Positions 1-8,883 are shown, numbered from the stretch's first letter. The stretch is 64,000 nucleotides of DNA from Acidobacteriota bacterium (GCA_021778845.1 JAJYBU010000001.1:62001-126000), one strand, 5' to 3'. The notes: generated by a model from the letters alone, not told the origin. Program-made: numbers and translations.

Positions 1-65
1 TCCGTCGATGGCGCGGTCGTGGAGTGGGAGAGGCAACACGGATCCTTGTAAGGGTGCGGTGGTTT

Positions 66-1823
66 CTAGTAGACGTCACGGTGATAGCGGTTCTGTTCCT
101 GCAGTTCCTGCACAAACTCTTGAGCTGCTTCGGCATCTTTTTGACCATGCTCTTCGATGAGCCGATGGAGAGCTGCGTCGACATCCCGGGCCATGCGTGA
201 GGCGTCACCGCAGACGTAGACGGATGCTCCCTCGTTGAGCCATCTCCAGAACTCTGCTCCAAACTCGATCATGCGGTCCTGCACGTAAATCTTGTGCTCC
301 TGATCGCGGGAGAAGGCCGTGTCAAGGCGGGTGAGATGCCCATCATGGCGCATAGCATCGAGTTCGTCGCGATAGAGAAAGTCGGTGCGGGCGCTGCGCT
401 CGCCGAAGAAAAGCCAGTTGCGGCCGGTGGCGCCTAGCGCGCGGCGCTCATGCAGAAAGGAGCGGAAGGGAGCAATGCCGGTGCCGGGGCCGATCATAAT
501 AACCGGCGCGGTGGGATCAGCAGGGAGGCGGAATTTTCTGTTGGGTTGAATGTAGATGGGCACGCGAGTTCCAAGCGGCGTGCGGTCGCTGAGCATGGTG
601 GAGCAGACGCCGCCGCGGTCACGATTGTGCGAGCGGTAGCGCACAACGGCGATGGTGGTGTGGATCTCGCTGCGGTGAAATGAGGGGCTGGATGAGATGG
701 AGTAGAGGCGCGTGGACAGCTTGGGAAGAATATGGACAAGCTGCGCGGGCGACATGAGCAGGCCGGGGCACTCTTCGATGAGATCGATGAGGCCGCGGCC
801 ATAGATGTAGGCGTCAAGCTCTTTGTGTGCTTCGGCGGAGAGAAGATGCTCGAGCTTGCAGCAATCGCCGAGCGCGGCGTAGGCCTGTACGGTCTTGCGG
901 GTGAGGCGCGAGGGCTCGAGGTGATGCGTGAGGGCCTCGCGCAGCGTGGTTTCGCCGAGCCTGGGCAGCGTGACAATATCGTCGGGCGAGAAGTGCGTAC
1001 GCGTAAGAATTTCCTCGACGACAGCGGGATCGTTCTGCGCAATGATTCCGCACGCGTCGCCGGCTTCATAGTGCACCTCTGAGCCAGCCAGCGAGATGCC
1101 GACGTGCATGGTGAGCTTGCTGGAAACTTCATGCGTGAGCGGACGCTTGTCGATGACTTCAGCGAGATAGGGATTGTCGCGCGTGTGCGTGTGAGGTTTT
1201 GCTGGAGGCACTGCGGCAGACGCTGCGGGCGCGGATGAAGAGGCAACCGGCGTGGCGGAGAGGCTGGCGAACACGGAGTACTTCCATTGCTCAAACGGCT
1301 CATCTACATCGACGCCGGAGTCGACGCGATCGCAGAGGCGGGTGCCACCGAGTGCGTAAAAGCGGGCGTCGAGGTCTGCGCCGAACTTACAGAAATGCTC
1401 ATAGCTGGTGTCGCCGAGCGCGAAGACGGCGTAGCGCAGGTTGTCGAGGCGCGGAGCTGAGAGAAGGTGGAGGGACTCGGCGAAGGCTTGCGCGCCGTCG
1501 GGCGGATCGCCTTCGCCATACGTGCTGGCAAGCACTAGAGCGTGCGTCTGCTCGGCGAGAGACGCCGTGGTGTAGGTGTCGAGCGAAGCTAGTTCGGGCA
1601 CGTGTCCCTGCTGCTTCAGTTCCTTGACGAGCTTCTTTGCAAGACGCTCGCTGGTGCCGCTCTGCGTGGCGAAGAGCACGGCGATATTGAGGGATGGGGT
1701 TGTGGCCTTCGGCGTTGGCGCTTCAGCGGTTGAATAGATTCCGGCTAGAAAGCCGTTGAGCCAAGCGCGTTGCTCCGGCGTGAAGGGTGCGTTATCGGGG
1801 ATGAAGGGGATGGTAGTATTCAT
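66..1823 (-). CDS. CysJ-type diflavin reductase (sulfite/nitrite reductase flavoprotein subunit)
   Basis: A 585-residue cytoplasmic diflavin reductase that should carry electrons from NADPH through FAD and FMN to a sirohaem enzyme. A flavodoxin domain spans roughly residues 45-190 (FATQSGTSERLAKKL, then STYGEGDPPDGA). The FAD-binding part shows RLYSISSSPSFH and GGVCSTML, the NADP-binding part shows GPGTGIAPFRSFLHERR, and the C-terminus ends in an aromatic residue, as in the family. Its ATG overlaps the stop of the upstream reductase gene by 4 bp (ATGA), so the two are translationally coupled and probably form one enzyme. Family knowledge fits CysJ. Because the partner looks NirA-like, the acceptor may be nitrite rather than sulfite. 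Confidence 0.88.
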   Translation of the reverse strand: MNTTIPFIPDNAPFTPEQRAWLNGFLAGIYSTAEAPTPKATTPSLNIAVLFATQSGTSERLAKKLVKELKQQGHVPELASLDTYTTASLAEQTHALVLASTYGEGDPPDGAQAFAESLHLLSAPRLDNLRYAVFALGDTSYEHFCKFGADLDARFYALGGTRLCDRVDSGVDVDEPFEQWKYSVFASLSATPVASSSAPAASAAVPPAKPHTHTRDNPYLAEVIDKRPLTHEVSSKLTMHVGISLAGSEVHYEAGDACGIIAQNDPAVVEEILTRTHFSPDDIVTLPRLGETTLREALTHHLEPSRLTRKTVQAYAALGDCCKLEHLLSAEAHKELDAYIYGRGLIDLIEECPGLLMSPAQLVHILPKLSTRLYSISSSPSFHRSEIHTTIAVVRYRSHNRDRGGVCSTMLSDRTPLGTRVPIYIQPNRKFRLPADPTAPVIMIGPGTGIAPFRSFLHERRALGATGRNWLFFGERSARTDFLYRDELDAMRHDGHLTRLDTAFSRDQEHKIYVQDRMIEFGAEFWRWLNEGASVYVCGDASRMARDVDAALHRLIEEHGQKDAEAAQEFVQELQEQNRYHRDVY

Positions 1824-3598
1824 CGCGCGGACTCCGTGGCGCAGAGCGTGCGCAGTTGGCCGATGCTGCGGCGGCGGGTGAACTGAAGGAAGGATTCGTC
1901 ATCGGCGCGCTGGCTGACGTAGGCGTCGAAGAGGCGGTGGAGCACGGGCGTGAGTTCAGAGAATTTGATCGCCGGAATAAGCTCACGAGCGAGTCCCTGG
2001 TCTGCGTCGGCACCTCCGCCGAGCAGCACTTGATAGCCTTCTTCGCCTGCGACCTTGATGCCCATCAATCCAATGTCTCCGATGTAGTGTTGGGCGCAGG
2101 AGTGGTGGCAGCCGGTGACATGAAGGTTGATGGGCTGCATGATGTTGAAGTGCTTATCCAGTGAGTCTGCGAGCGCGACAGCGTGGGTCTTGGTGTCACT
2201 GGCGGCAAACCGGCAGCCCTGATTACCAGTGCATGCGACGGTGCCGCGGAGCACCGGACCAGCGGTGAAGTTGAGGCCCGCATCGTGAAGGGACTGCTGC
2301 ACAGCTTCGACCTTGTCGATGGGGACGTTGGGAACGATGATGTTCTGCCATACGGTGAGGCGCAGTTCACCGCTGCCAAGTTCCTCTGCGATGCGTGCGA
2401 GGGCGCGCATCTGCGCGGCAGGAAGGCGGCCAACGGGAACAACGACGCCGATCGAGACGAGTCCAGGCTGGGACTGCGGATGGACGCCGATGTGGCCGGC
2501 GCGGTCGATGGCGCGGCGGGGTTGGCATTGCTCGACCGAAAGATACATGAGAGGAAATGCGAGCAGCTTCTCTGTTTCTTCGAGAAACTTCGCGATGCCC
2601 CACTTGTCGATCAGGTATTTCAGACGTGCCTTCTTACGGTCGGTGCGGTCGCCATTGGCTGCGAAGACACGGATCATCGCAACGGCTACGGCTACGGTCT
2701 GGTCAAGGCGGAGGAGCAGGCCGCAGTCGGTGGCAAACTGGCGGTGGCCGGTGATGCCGCAGAGCAGCACGCGGAAGTATATGCCGGGCGGAACGTCCTT
2801 GCCCTCGCTTACCTCGACAGCGACGAAGCCGATATCGTTGGTGTCGGCGACTACGGAGATGGCGCCGCCGTTGTCGAAGGCTACATTGAACTTGCGGGGA
2901 AGGCCGAAGAGGTCGCGGCAGTTTGAGATGTAGTGCTGGAGGGCAGAGGCCAGCGGTTGGACATCGAGCAACTCCGTGGGGTCGAGACCGGAGAGTGGCG
3001 AGGCGGTGATGTTGCGGATGTTGTCTGCGCCAGAGCCGCGCGAGGTCATGGCAAGCGACTCGATTTTATTGAGCACCTGGATGATGTGGCGTGGCTGGAA
3101 TTCGCGGATTTGCAGGTTGGCGCGTGTGGTGAGATCGCAGCGGCCAGCGCCCCAGTCTTCGGCCATGTCGGCCAGGCCGCGCATCTGCGCAGACGTGAGG
3201 ACGCCTCCGGGTGCACGCAGACGCAGCATGAAGGAGTCCTGCGCAGGAGCTACATAGAAGAGACCATGGAACTTGAAGCGGAAGATGTCGGCGGGCTCAG
3301 GCGCGCGATCTTCGCTGGCATGGGCCAGTAGTTTGTCCCATATGTCGAGGCCATTCTGTTCGTATTTCCACATCTCTTCGCGGCAAAGTTCGCTGAGCGG
3401 CGTGCCGAAGTAGAGCGGTTCTGGCTGCTCAGTTGCGAGGTTGGTTGCGCTGGTGGAGGGATCATTCGTGATGCGGCCGTCAGTGAGATGGCCTGCGAAC
3501 GGGACGAGGCTGCGCTGCTGTAGGCCCGCAAAGAAGCCTTGCAAGTACTGCTGCTGCGTTGCGGTGAACGCCGAGTTGTCGATGAAGACGGTGGACAT
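1820..3598 (-). CDS. NirA-type nitrite/sulfite reductase haemoprotein
   Basis: A 592-residue sirohaem and [4Fe-4S] reductase catalysing six-electron reduction of nitrite or sulfite. Two ferredoxin-like half-domains and two 4Fe-4S/sirohaem domains can be followed. The cluster cysteines are visible as CTGNQGC (C-x5-C) and CHHSC (C-x3-C) in the last third. The wording around the first pair (ACTGNQGCRFA) is closer to assimilatory nitrite reductases than to CysI, which usually has a proline-rich version; this is a judgement from memory of the families. It is the first gene of a two-gene operon with the diflavin reductase. The ATG at 3598 has a GGAG about 12 nt upstream. The upstream region carries inverted repeats and no other gene. 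Confidence 0.85.
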   Translation of the reverse strand: MSTVFIDNSAFTATQQQYLQGFFAGLQQRSLVPFAGHLTDGRITNDPSTSATNLATEQPEPLYFGTPLSELCREEMWKYEQNGLDIWDKLLAHASEDRAPEPADIFRFKFHGLFYVAPAQDSFMLRLRAPGGVLTSAQMRGLADMAEDWGAGRCDLTTRANLQIREFQPRHIIQVLNKIESLAMTSRGSGADNIRNITASPLSGLDPTELLDVQPLASALQHYISNCRDLFGLPRKFNVAFDNGGAISVVADTNDIGFVAVEVSEGKDVPPGIYFRVLLCGITGHRQFATDCGLLLRLDQTVAVAVAMIRVFAANGDRTDRKKARLKYLIDKWGIAKFLEETEKLLAFPLMYLSVEQCQPRRAIDRAGHIGVHPQSQPGLVSIGVVVPVGRLPAAQMRALARIAEELGSGELRLTVWQNIIVPNVPIDKVEAVQQSLHDAGLNFTAGPVLRGTVACTGNQGCRFAASDTKTHAVALADSLDKHFNIMQPINLHVTGCHHSCAQHYIGDIGLMGIKVAGEEGYQVLLGGGADADQGLARELIPAIKFSELTPVLHRLFDAYVSQRADDESFLQFTRRRSIGQLRTLCATESAR

Positions 3599-3843
3599 AC
3601 GTCAGAACTCCGGCAAAGCTGGGTCGAGAGAGAGGACGGCTGAGCCGTGCGGAGTTTCAGGAGACTCAATTCAAGAATGAAAGGATCTTCAGGCAAGGAG
3701 AATCTGGACTCGAACGGCACAGAGTGCGGTGAATGCACAGCTCATCACGGAGACTGAAGTTGTAAGGGATTCGATCTTAGGGGACAGGCGCGACAGGGGG
3801 CTCGTCCGGCTACCGACGGCACTTCTGCGAACGAAGCAGGCCA

Positions 3844-3882
3844 GCAGTTATACGGATGTTAGCGCAGGTCCTGCGTAACTGC
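3844..3882. repeat. Nested inverted repeat, possible operator or leader hairpin
   Basis: GCAGTTA at 3844-3850 is complementary to TAACTGC at 3876-3882. Inside lies CGCAG-GTC-CTGCG at 3863-3875. An alternative near-palindrome GTTAGCGCAGG/TCCTGCGTAAC spans 3858-3879. It sits about 250 bp upstream of the reductase operon on the minus strand. It could be a dimeric regulator site or an RNA hairpin; nothing in the sequence decides which. Confidence 0.45.
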
Positions 3883-4078
3883 AAGAAGAGTTTTCCTTCC
3901 CCATCCGGCAGCGCAAAATATCTTCGCGCAATGACGTGAAATTTGCACTGCGTTGAAGGCCATGCTATATCTCACTTAATCCTCTGCTGCGCCGCGCGAC
4001 ACCCCGACGTGACTCGCGCGCATGATGGAATCTTTCGACTGGTCCTCTCCCAGGAGCCACGTAAACCAGGCGATTCCA

Positions 4079-4127
4079 GCAAGCCAATAGCTTGCGCGTT
4101 GAGCAGAACGGCTGCCCTGAAGCAGTC
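4079..4127 (+). promoter_or_regulatory. Two tandem stem-loops in the porin leader
   Basis: Hairpin 1 is GCAAGC-CAATA-GCTTGC (4079-4095). Hairpin 2 is GGCTGC-CCTGAA-GCAGTC (4110-4127, one G-U pair) with a six-base loop. ANTAR proteins bind paired stem-loops with six-base loops having A at position 1 and G at position 4. Hairpin 2 has G at 4 but C at 1, and hairpin 1 has a five-base loop, so the match is incomplete. They are noted because an ANTAR protein is encoded two genes away. Confidence 0.3.
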
Positions 4128-4252
4128 TGGATGCAGCACCCGCCCCACAATGAATGCAATCTCCTGTGGCTGATTCAACCTGTTTGCCACGTGTGCCCCG
4201 ACAACTCCTCGCGACGTTGTGCGAGCATCCTGCCCTTCCGAGGTGAATTCTA

Positions 4253-5725
4253 TTGAACCGATTCGCAGTGCTCTGCGTTACTACTCTCATATGCTTGTCC
4301 AGCGCGGCTCAAACGCCCGCGCAGCACTCGACATCGCCTGTAAGCATCACCGTGTACGACCGCACGCGACTGAATGTATTTCAGTGGTTCACCGCAACGC
4401 CCGACGCAGCGACCTATGCGTATCTCGAATCGTTGTTGAGAGCCGGCATCGCGCAGAAGCGGAAGTCCTACGACTGGGAGCTTGAGCTTACGCAACCATC
4501 GGAGTTGTTTCTTCCGAGCGACGCTGTCTCGCCGGTTGCGGCGCAAGGTCAACTGGGACTGGGCGGAACATATTACGCTTCAAACAACAACCAGACCGAA
4601 GCTGCGGCGGCTGGGTTCAAACAGGGTTTCATTCGTTTTCACGGGAGCACTCCGGACTGGGCCCTGCGCGTCGGGCGTTTTGAATTTTTCGAGGGCCAGG
4701 AGACAACGCCCAAAAATCCTGACCTGCAATTTCTACAGGCAAACCGCATGGCACAGCGGCTTGTCGGAAACTTTGGCTTCTCCAATGCCCAGCGGAGTTT
4801 TGACGGCGTGGATGGTCACTATGACGGCAAGACATGGAACCTGACGGCGATGGCCGCGCGTGCAGACCAGGGCGTCTTCAACATGAATACGAACCCGGAA
4901 CTGAACGTCGATATGCAGTATCTTGCGTATAGCAAATATGACTTCAGCAACCACTTTCTGTGGCGCGTATTCGCGATGGGCTATCACGATGGACGCACCG
5001 GGCTTACGAAGACGGACAACCGAGCGCTCGCCGTGCGTGCCGCGGACCATAAGAATATCCGGCTGGGCAGCTATGGTGCAGACTTCCTGACATCAATTCC
5101 GGCAGGAGCAGGCAAGTTCGATCTGCTGGGCTGGGGCGTGCTGCAAAACGGCAATTGGGGCTTGCTCAATCATCGTGCGGGAGCAATCGCCGTGGAAGGG
5201 GGCTACCATGCGACCCAGCTTCGCACCGCGCCGTGGCTGCGGGCAGGGTTCCTCCGCAGCACGGGCGATAACAATCCCACGGACAATCAGCACACAACGT
5301 TCTTCCAGGTGTTGCCGACGCCGCGCATCTATGCGCGCTTTCCGTTCTATAACATGATGAACAGCAAGGACCAGTTTGTGCAGTTGATGGACATGCCAAC
5401 GAAGCATCTGGCGATGCGGTCGGACATGCATTTTCTGCAACTGACGTCGAACCAGGATTTTTGGTATCAGGGCGGCGGCGCATACGACAACAAGGTCTTC
5501 GGCTTCGTCGGGCGGCCCGCCAATCTGCACGCCAGCTTCTCTTCGGTGTTTGATTTGTCGGCGGACTACGAGGTGTCGAAGAGAATATCCCTGACGGCAT
5601 ATTACGCGCACGCATGGGGCAAGAGCGTCATCGCAGCCATCTATCCGGTTGGGCGATCGTCACAGTATGGCTATCTCGAGATGACATACAAATGGGGCCG
5701 CCCGCAGCGTCCAATGAAGGAGTAA
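4253..5725 (+). CDS. Alginate-export-like outer membrane porin
   Basis: A 490-residue secreted protein with a short signal peptide (MNRFAVLCVTTLICLSSAAQ) followed by alternating-residue strands typical of an outer membrane beta-barrel, for example WALRVGRFEFFEGQ and SLTAYYAHAWGK. The overall pattern resembles the alginate-export/AlgE-like porin family, but the substrate cannot be read from it. The start is TTG with AGGTG about 8 nt upstream. It is divergent from the NirA-type operon and followed by the HemD-GAF-ANTAR gene, so it may import an anion such as nitrate or nitrite; that role is inference from position only. Confidence 0.6.
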   Translation: MNRFAVLCVTTLICLSSAAQTPAQHSTSPVSITVYDRTRLNVFQWFTATPDAATYAYLESLLRAGIAQKRKSYDWELELTQPSELFLPSDAVSPVAAQGQLGLGGTYYASNNNQTEAAAAGFKQGFIRFHGSTPDWALRVGRFEFFEGQETTPKNPDLQFLQANRMAQRLVGNFGFSNAQRSFDGVDGHYDGKTWNLTAMAARADQGVFNMNTNPELNVDMQYLAYSKYDFSNHFLWRVFAMGYHDGRTGLTKTDNRALAVRAADHKNIRLGSYGADFLTSIPAGAGKFDLLGWGVLQNGNWGLLNHRAGAIAVEGGYHATQLRTAPWLRAGFLRSTGDNNPTDNQHTTFFQVLPTPRIYARFPFYNMMNSKDQFVQLMDMPTKHLAMRSDMHFLQLTSNQDFWYQGGGAYDNKVFGFVGRPANLHASFSSVFDLSADYEVSKRISLTAYYAHAWGKSVIAAIYPVGRSSQYGYLEMTYKWGRPQRPMKE

Positions 5726-5873
5726 GAAACAGCAAAGGGCTGCCGTGTACTCCGATCGGATGCCGGCGGCTTTGAAGGCGGAGCGACAGCGTGTATTCTT
5801 TGCAGTAATACGATTCGGTCGAGGCATCTGACCGCATGCCCCTGCCATTGGAGGGCGATCTCCTTAATCCCTT

Positions 5874-5910
5874 CGCAGTGTACCGACTGCGATATCTACA
5901 CGTTTTGTAG
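5874..5910 (+). promoter_or_regulatory. Tandem hairpins directly before the HemD-GAF-ANTAR start
   Basis: CGCAGT-GTACCG-ACTGCG (5874-5891, six-base loop) is followed after four bases by CTACA-CGTTT-TGTAG (5896-5910). The second hairpin ends 13 nt before the ATG and just before the GAGGA ribosome binding site. Both stems are perfect. The loops do not match the AxxGxx ANTAR consensus. Autoregulation at the RNA level is possible but unproven. Confidence 0.4.
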
Positions 5911-5923
5911 AACCCGAGGACGC

Positions 5924-7570
5924 ATGGCACATGCCAGCTTTGACGGTCTCAGGGTGCTCGCTCTTGAGAGCCGTCGTGCAAAGGAAGTTGAGAAGCTGAT
6001 CCGCACCTACCGGGGCGAGCCCTTCGTCGTGCCTTCGATGCGCGAGGTTGCGCTCGAGACGCAGACGGCCGCGCTCGACTTTGTCCATGACCTGCTCGAA
6101 GACAAGTTCGATCTTGTGATCTTCATGACCGGCGTGGGTGTGCGGGCGTTGATGGACATTGCCGCGACGAAATACGATCCTGCCATCGTGATCGATGCGC
6201 TGTGCAAGGTTCGCATTGTGGCACGCGGCCCCAAGCCTGAACAGGTGCTGCGCGATTTGAAGATTCCGGTGCTGGCGACCAGCAACGATCCCAATACGTG
6301 GCGCGAGGTGCTGGGGCTTCTGAAGGATGTCTTCGGGCCGTCGATTGCAACGATGCGCGTCGCACTGCAGGAGTACGGCGCCTCCAACCCGGAGCTCATC
6401 TCGGCGCTAAGCGAAGAGTGTCTTTCGGTGACCAAAGTGCCGGTGTATCAGTGGGCGCTCCCGGAGGACCTGCAGCCGTTGCGCGAGTGCGTGTTGGGCA
6501 TTACGACAGGCTTTGTAGACGTCGTGCTCTTCATGACAGCGGTACAGGTCATCCACCTCTTTCAGGTGGCCGAGCAGATTGGCATGGTCGAACAGTTGCG
6601 AGCCGGCCTGGCCTCCATGGTCGTTCTCTCGATCGGCCCCAACACGACCGAGGAACTCACTCACTACGGCGTCATTCCAGACTTCGAGCCATCGCGGCCG
6701 AAGATGGGCTTCCTCGTGAACGAAGCAGCGCAGTACGCAGGCAAGCTCCTCAAGACCAAACGAGACCATGCCGTAGCAGGCCTCGTTCCCGCGCAGGCAT
6801 CCGCTGCACCAGAGGGCTCCGTGCCAAAGCCAGGCGTGCGTCGCATCGCGGAATCAACCTCGACGATGGCCGGGTTCCGCGACGGCCTGCTGCCCATGGA
6901 ATTTCTTCACGAGCTGAGCAGCCGCATCGCCAAAGCCGACCCCTTCCATGAAGTACTCAAACGCGTGCTGGACTTTGTCACGATGATGATTCCCTGTGAC
7001 TCATGTTTTGTGTACGTACTGCAGGACGAGAAGCTGGTCTTGCGTGCCTCGAAGAATCCGCATGCAGATCTCGTAGACCATCTTGGGCTGAAGCTCGGCC
7101 AGGGCATCACGGGATGGGTAGCGCAACATCGCGAGCCAGTCGCGATTGACTCCAGGGCCTCGGATGATCCGCGTTTCAGCGCCTTCATCAGCCTTCCTGA
7201 GGATCGCTTCGAAGCGATTCTGTGCACGCCTGTACTGTGCGCTGGACATGTCGTTGGCGTCATCACGATGCAGCACCGCCTGCCTTATCAGCACACCGCG
7301 GTCGAAGTGCGATTGCTCTCAACCATCGGCTTTCTGGTTGGCGCAGAACTCGAGCGTGCGCGTCTCGAAACCGAGAACCTGCAACTCTCTGACCGGCTCG
7401 AGACACGCAAACTTCTTGACCGCGCCAAGAGCGTTCTGCAACGCGATTTCCAGTTGACAGAAGAAGAGGCGTATCGCCGCATGCAGCGCGAAAGCCGGCA
7501 ACGCCGCAAGGCTATGCGCGAGGTAGCGGAGGCCATTCTCTTAACCGACGACATGCGCCGCAGTCAGTGA
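5924..7570 (+). CDS. Uroporphyrinogen-III synthase-GAF-ANTAR fusion protein
   Basis: A 548-residue three-domain protein. Residues about 8-275 match uroporphyrinogen-III synthase (HemD fold; FDLVIFMTGVGVRAL, LSIGPNTTEELTHYG). Residues about 340-485 form a GAF sensor (LGQGITGWVAQHREPVAIDS, then ILCTPVLCAGHVVGVITMQ). Residues about 490-540 form an ANTAR RNA-binding coiled coil (LLDRAKSVLQRDFQLTEEEA, then MREVAEAILL). ANTAR proteins act as antiterminators, for example NasR and NasT for nitrate or nitrite genes. A HemD domain fused to such a module suggests a regulator that senses a tetrapyrrole or gates sirohaem supply, rather than a plain biosynthetic enzyme. The neighbouring sirohaem-dependent reductase supports this. 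Whether the HemD part keeps catalysis is unknown. Start: ATG with GAGGA 6 nt upstream. Confidence 0.85.
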   Translation: MAHASFDGLRVLALESRRAKEVEKLIRTYRGEPFVVPSMREVALETQTAALDFVHDLLEDKFDLVIFMTGVGVRALMDIAATKYDPAIVIDALCKVRIVARGPKPEQVLRDLKIPVLATSNDPNTWREVLGLLKDVFGPSIATMRVALQEYGASNPELISALSEECLSVTKVPVYQWALPEDLQPLRECVLGITTGFVDVVLFMTAVQVIHLFQVAEQIGMVEQLRAGLASMVVLSIGPNTTEELTHYGVIPDFEPSRPKMGFLVNEAAQYAGKLLKTKRDHAVAGLVPAQASAAPEGSVPKPGVRRIAESTSTMAGFRDGLLPMEFLHELSSRIAKADPFHEVLKRVLDFVTMMIPCDSCFVYVLQDEKLVLRASKNPHADLVDHLGLKLGQGITGWVAQHREPVAIDSRASDDPRFSAFISLPEDRFEAILCTPVLCAGHVVGVITMQHRLPYQHTAVEVRLLSTIGFLVGAELERARLETENLQLSDRLETRKLLDRAKSVLQRDFQLTEEEAYRRMQRESRQRRKAMREVAEAILLTDDMRRSQ

Positions 7571-7620
7571 TACCTGACTGCGGCCAAGCTCATCACGAAC
7601 GAGGCACATCAGGCCACGGT

Positions 7621-8883
7621 CTAAGTTGAATGAAGTTTCAGCGCCTGTTCGATGAGCTCTGCACCACGTCCTGGCCCGTCCAACTGCTGGATCGCTCGCT
7701 GCAACCTCTGAGCCGCTTCACGGTATGTAGCATCTTCAAGCACGAGGGTGACTGCCTTGCGCAGCCGCGCCGCGTTTAGCCAGTGTGGGGAGACCACCAC
7801 ACAGGCTCCGCGTGCCTTGAGCCTCGCCGCCACGCCGGGCTGGTCGTTGGCGAGAGGCACGACCACCATCGGCACGCCCTCGGACAGCGACTCGAGGACC
7901 GTGTTCAGGCCGCCATGCGTGATGACCAGCGCGGCCCGCTTCAGCAGGTCAAGCTGGGGAGCAAAGCGCACCACCAGCGGATCGCCGGCCAGCGTTCCCA
8001 GCCTTGCCGGATCTAGTCCGCCACCCATCGAGAGGACGAGTTGTGCGTCGAGTCCGGCACACGCCTCCGCAATCGTTTTGAAGATGGCCTCCGAGCCATT
8101 CTGAAGCGTGCCCAGCGATGCATAAATGAGCCGGCGTTCGTCGAGCCGGTCCCACGGAAAGTCGACAGCAGGACGATGTTCAGCTCGTAAGAATGGCCCG
8201 GTGTAGTGCAGCCCGGCTGGCCTCTCGCCGCGAATGTCGAACTCCAGTGCTTCCGGCAACTGAGCAATCTGCACCAGGGGCGATAGCTGGTCCTCGGGAC
8301 GCTTGAAGGGCTTCAATCCCCACGCGCTGCGCTGCTGGTTCACTACGCTGAAGATCGGGGTTGCGATCCACAACAGCACCTGCATCGCAATGCGGTTTCG
8401 CAAACGGCTCAGCCAATCCTGTCCCGCCGCCCAGCCCAGCCAGAACGGCGGAAACCGGTCGTCGGGGAGCAGCGGAGGAAACAAGGCGATCGAGATCCAG
8501 GGCAGGCCCAAATGGTCTGCCACGTTTCCGGCAAACTCCGCCTCGTCGACCAGCAGCGCGCCAACGTTGGCTGCTCGCACCGCCTCGGGCCCATCGCGCA
8601 GGATCATGCTCGTCGAATGCCTCACCCGCTCCAACGTGAATCGAAGGGCCGCGATCCCCTTCAACCGCGCCAGTTGCTCATCCAGCTTCTTGAGTGTGCC
8701 GGGCGGATAGTCTTCCGCGCCAATCCGATGAAACTCGATACCCGCGGCACGCACGCCTGCCTCGGTATCCGCGATCCCGAAGATCACCACCTCGTGGCCT
8801 CTCCGTTGCAAGCAATGAGCCAGCGCGACCATCGGATTGAGATGACCGCTTCCCGGAAAACAAAATACCCCGAACTTTGCCAT
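7621..8883 (-). CDS. GT1-family glycosyltransferase (zeaxanthin glucosyltransferase/MGT-like)
   Basis: A 420-residue GT-B fold enzyme that should transfer a sugar from an NDP-sugar to a small lipophilic acceptor. The N-terminus has the family pattern GVFCFPGSGHLNPMVALA. The C-terminal donor-binding half has VRFAPQLDLLKRAALVITHGG followed by LNTVLESLSEGVPMVVVPL, where the HGG and the E-G-x-P elements belong to the UGT/MGT signature. Closest family impression is CrtX (carotenoid glucosylation) or macrolide-type transferases. No carotenoid genes lie nearby, so the acceptor is open. The ATG is preceded by GAGAGGG. It stands alone between the HemD fusion (convergent) and a permease gene. Confidence 0.8.
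   Translation of the reverse strand: MAKFGVFCFPGSGHLNPMVALAHCLQRRGHEVVIFGIADTEAGVRAAGIEFHRIGAEDYPPGTLKKLDEQLARLKGIAALRFTLERVRHSTSMILRDGPEAVRAANVGALLVDEAEFAGNVADHLGLPWISIALFPPLLPDDRFPPFWLGWAAGQDWLSRLRNRIAMQVLLWIATPIFSVVNQQRSAWGLKPFKRPEDQLSPLVQIAQLPEALEFDIRGERPAGLHYTGPFLRAEHRPAVDFPWDRLDERRLIYASLGTLQNGSEAIFKTIAEACAGLDAQLVLSMGGGLDPARLGTLAGDPLVVRFAPQLDLLKRAALVITHGGLNTVLESLSEGVPMVVVPLANDQPGVAARLKARGACVVVSPHWLNAARLRKAVTLVLEDATYREAAQRLQRAIQQLDGPGRGAELIEQALKLHST

Larger units (their letters stand above)
3599..4252. other. 654 bp divergent intergenic region between reductase operon and porin gene
   Basis: No convincing gene lies here; all open frames are short and lack family features. It holds the promoters and 5' leaders for the two divergent units. 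Visible structure includes the nested inverted repeat at 3844-3882 and two stem-loops at 4079-4127 in the porin leader. I saw no clear sigma-70 hexamer pair and no recognisable SAM, cobalamin or T-box riboswitch core. Confidence 0.6.

Noticed and set aside
494-1303. Long open frames overlapping the diflavin reductase in other frames
   Set aside because: They are Arg/Ser-rich shadow frames of a GC-rich gene with no family features.
3599-3900. SAM or cobalamin riboswitch before the reductase operon
   Set aside because: No conserved core of either class was found on the minus strand.
4079-4127. Confirmed ANTAR target hairpins
   Set aside because: The loops do not fit the AxxGxx rule; kept only as a candidate finding.
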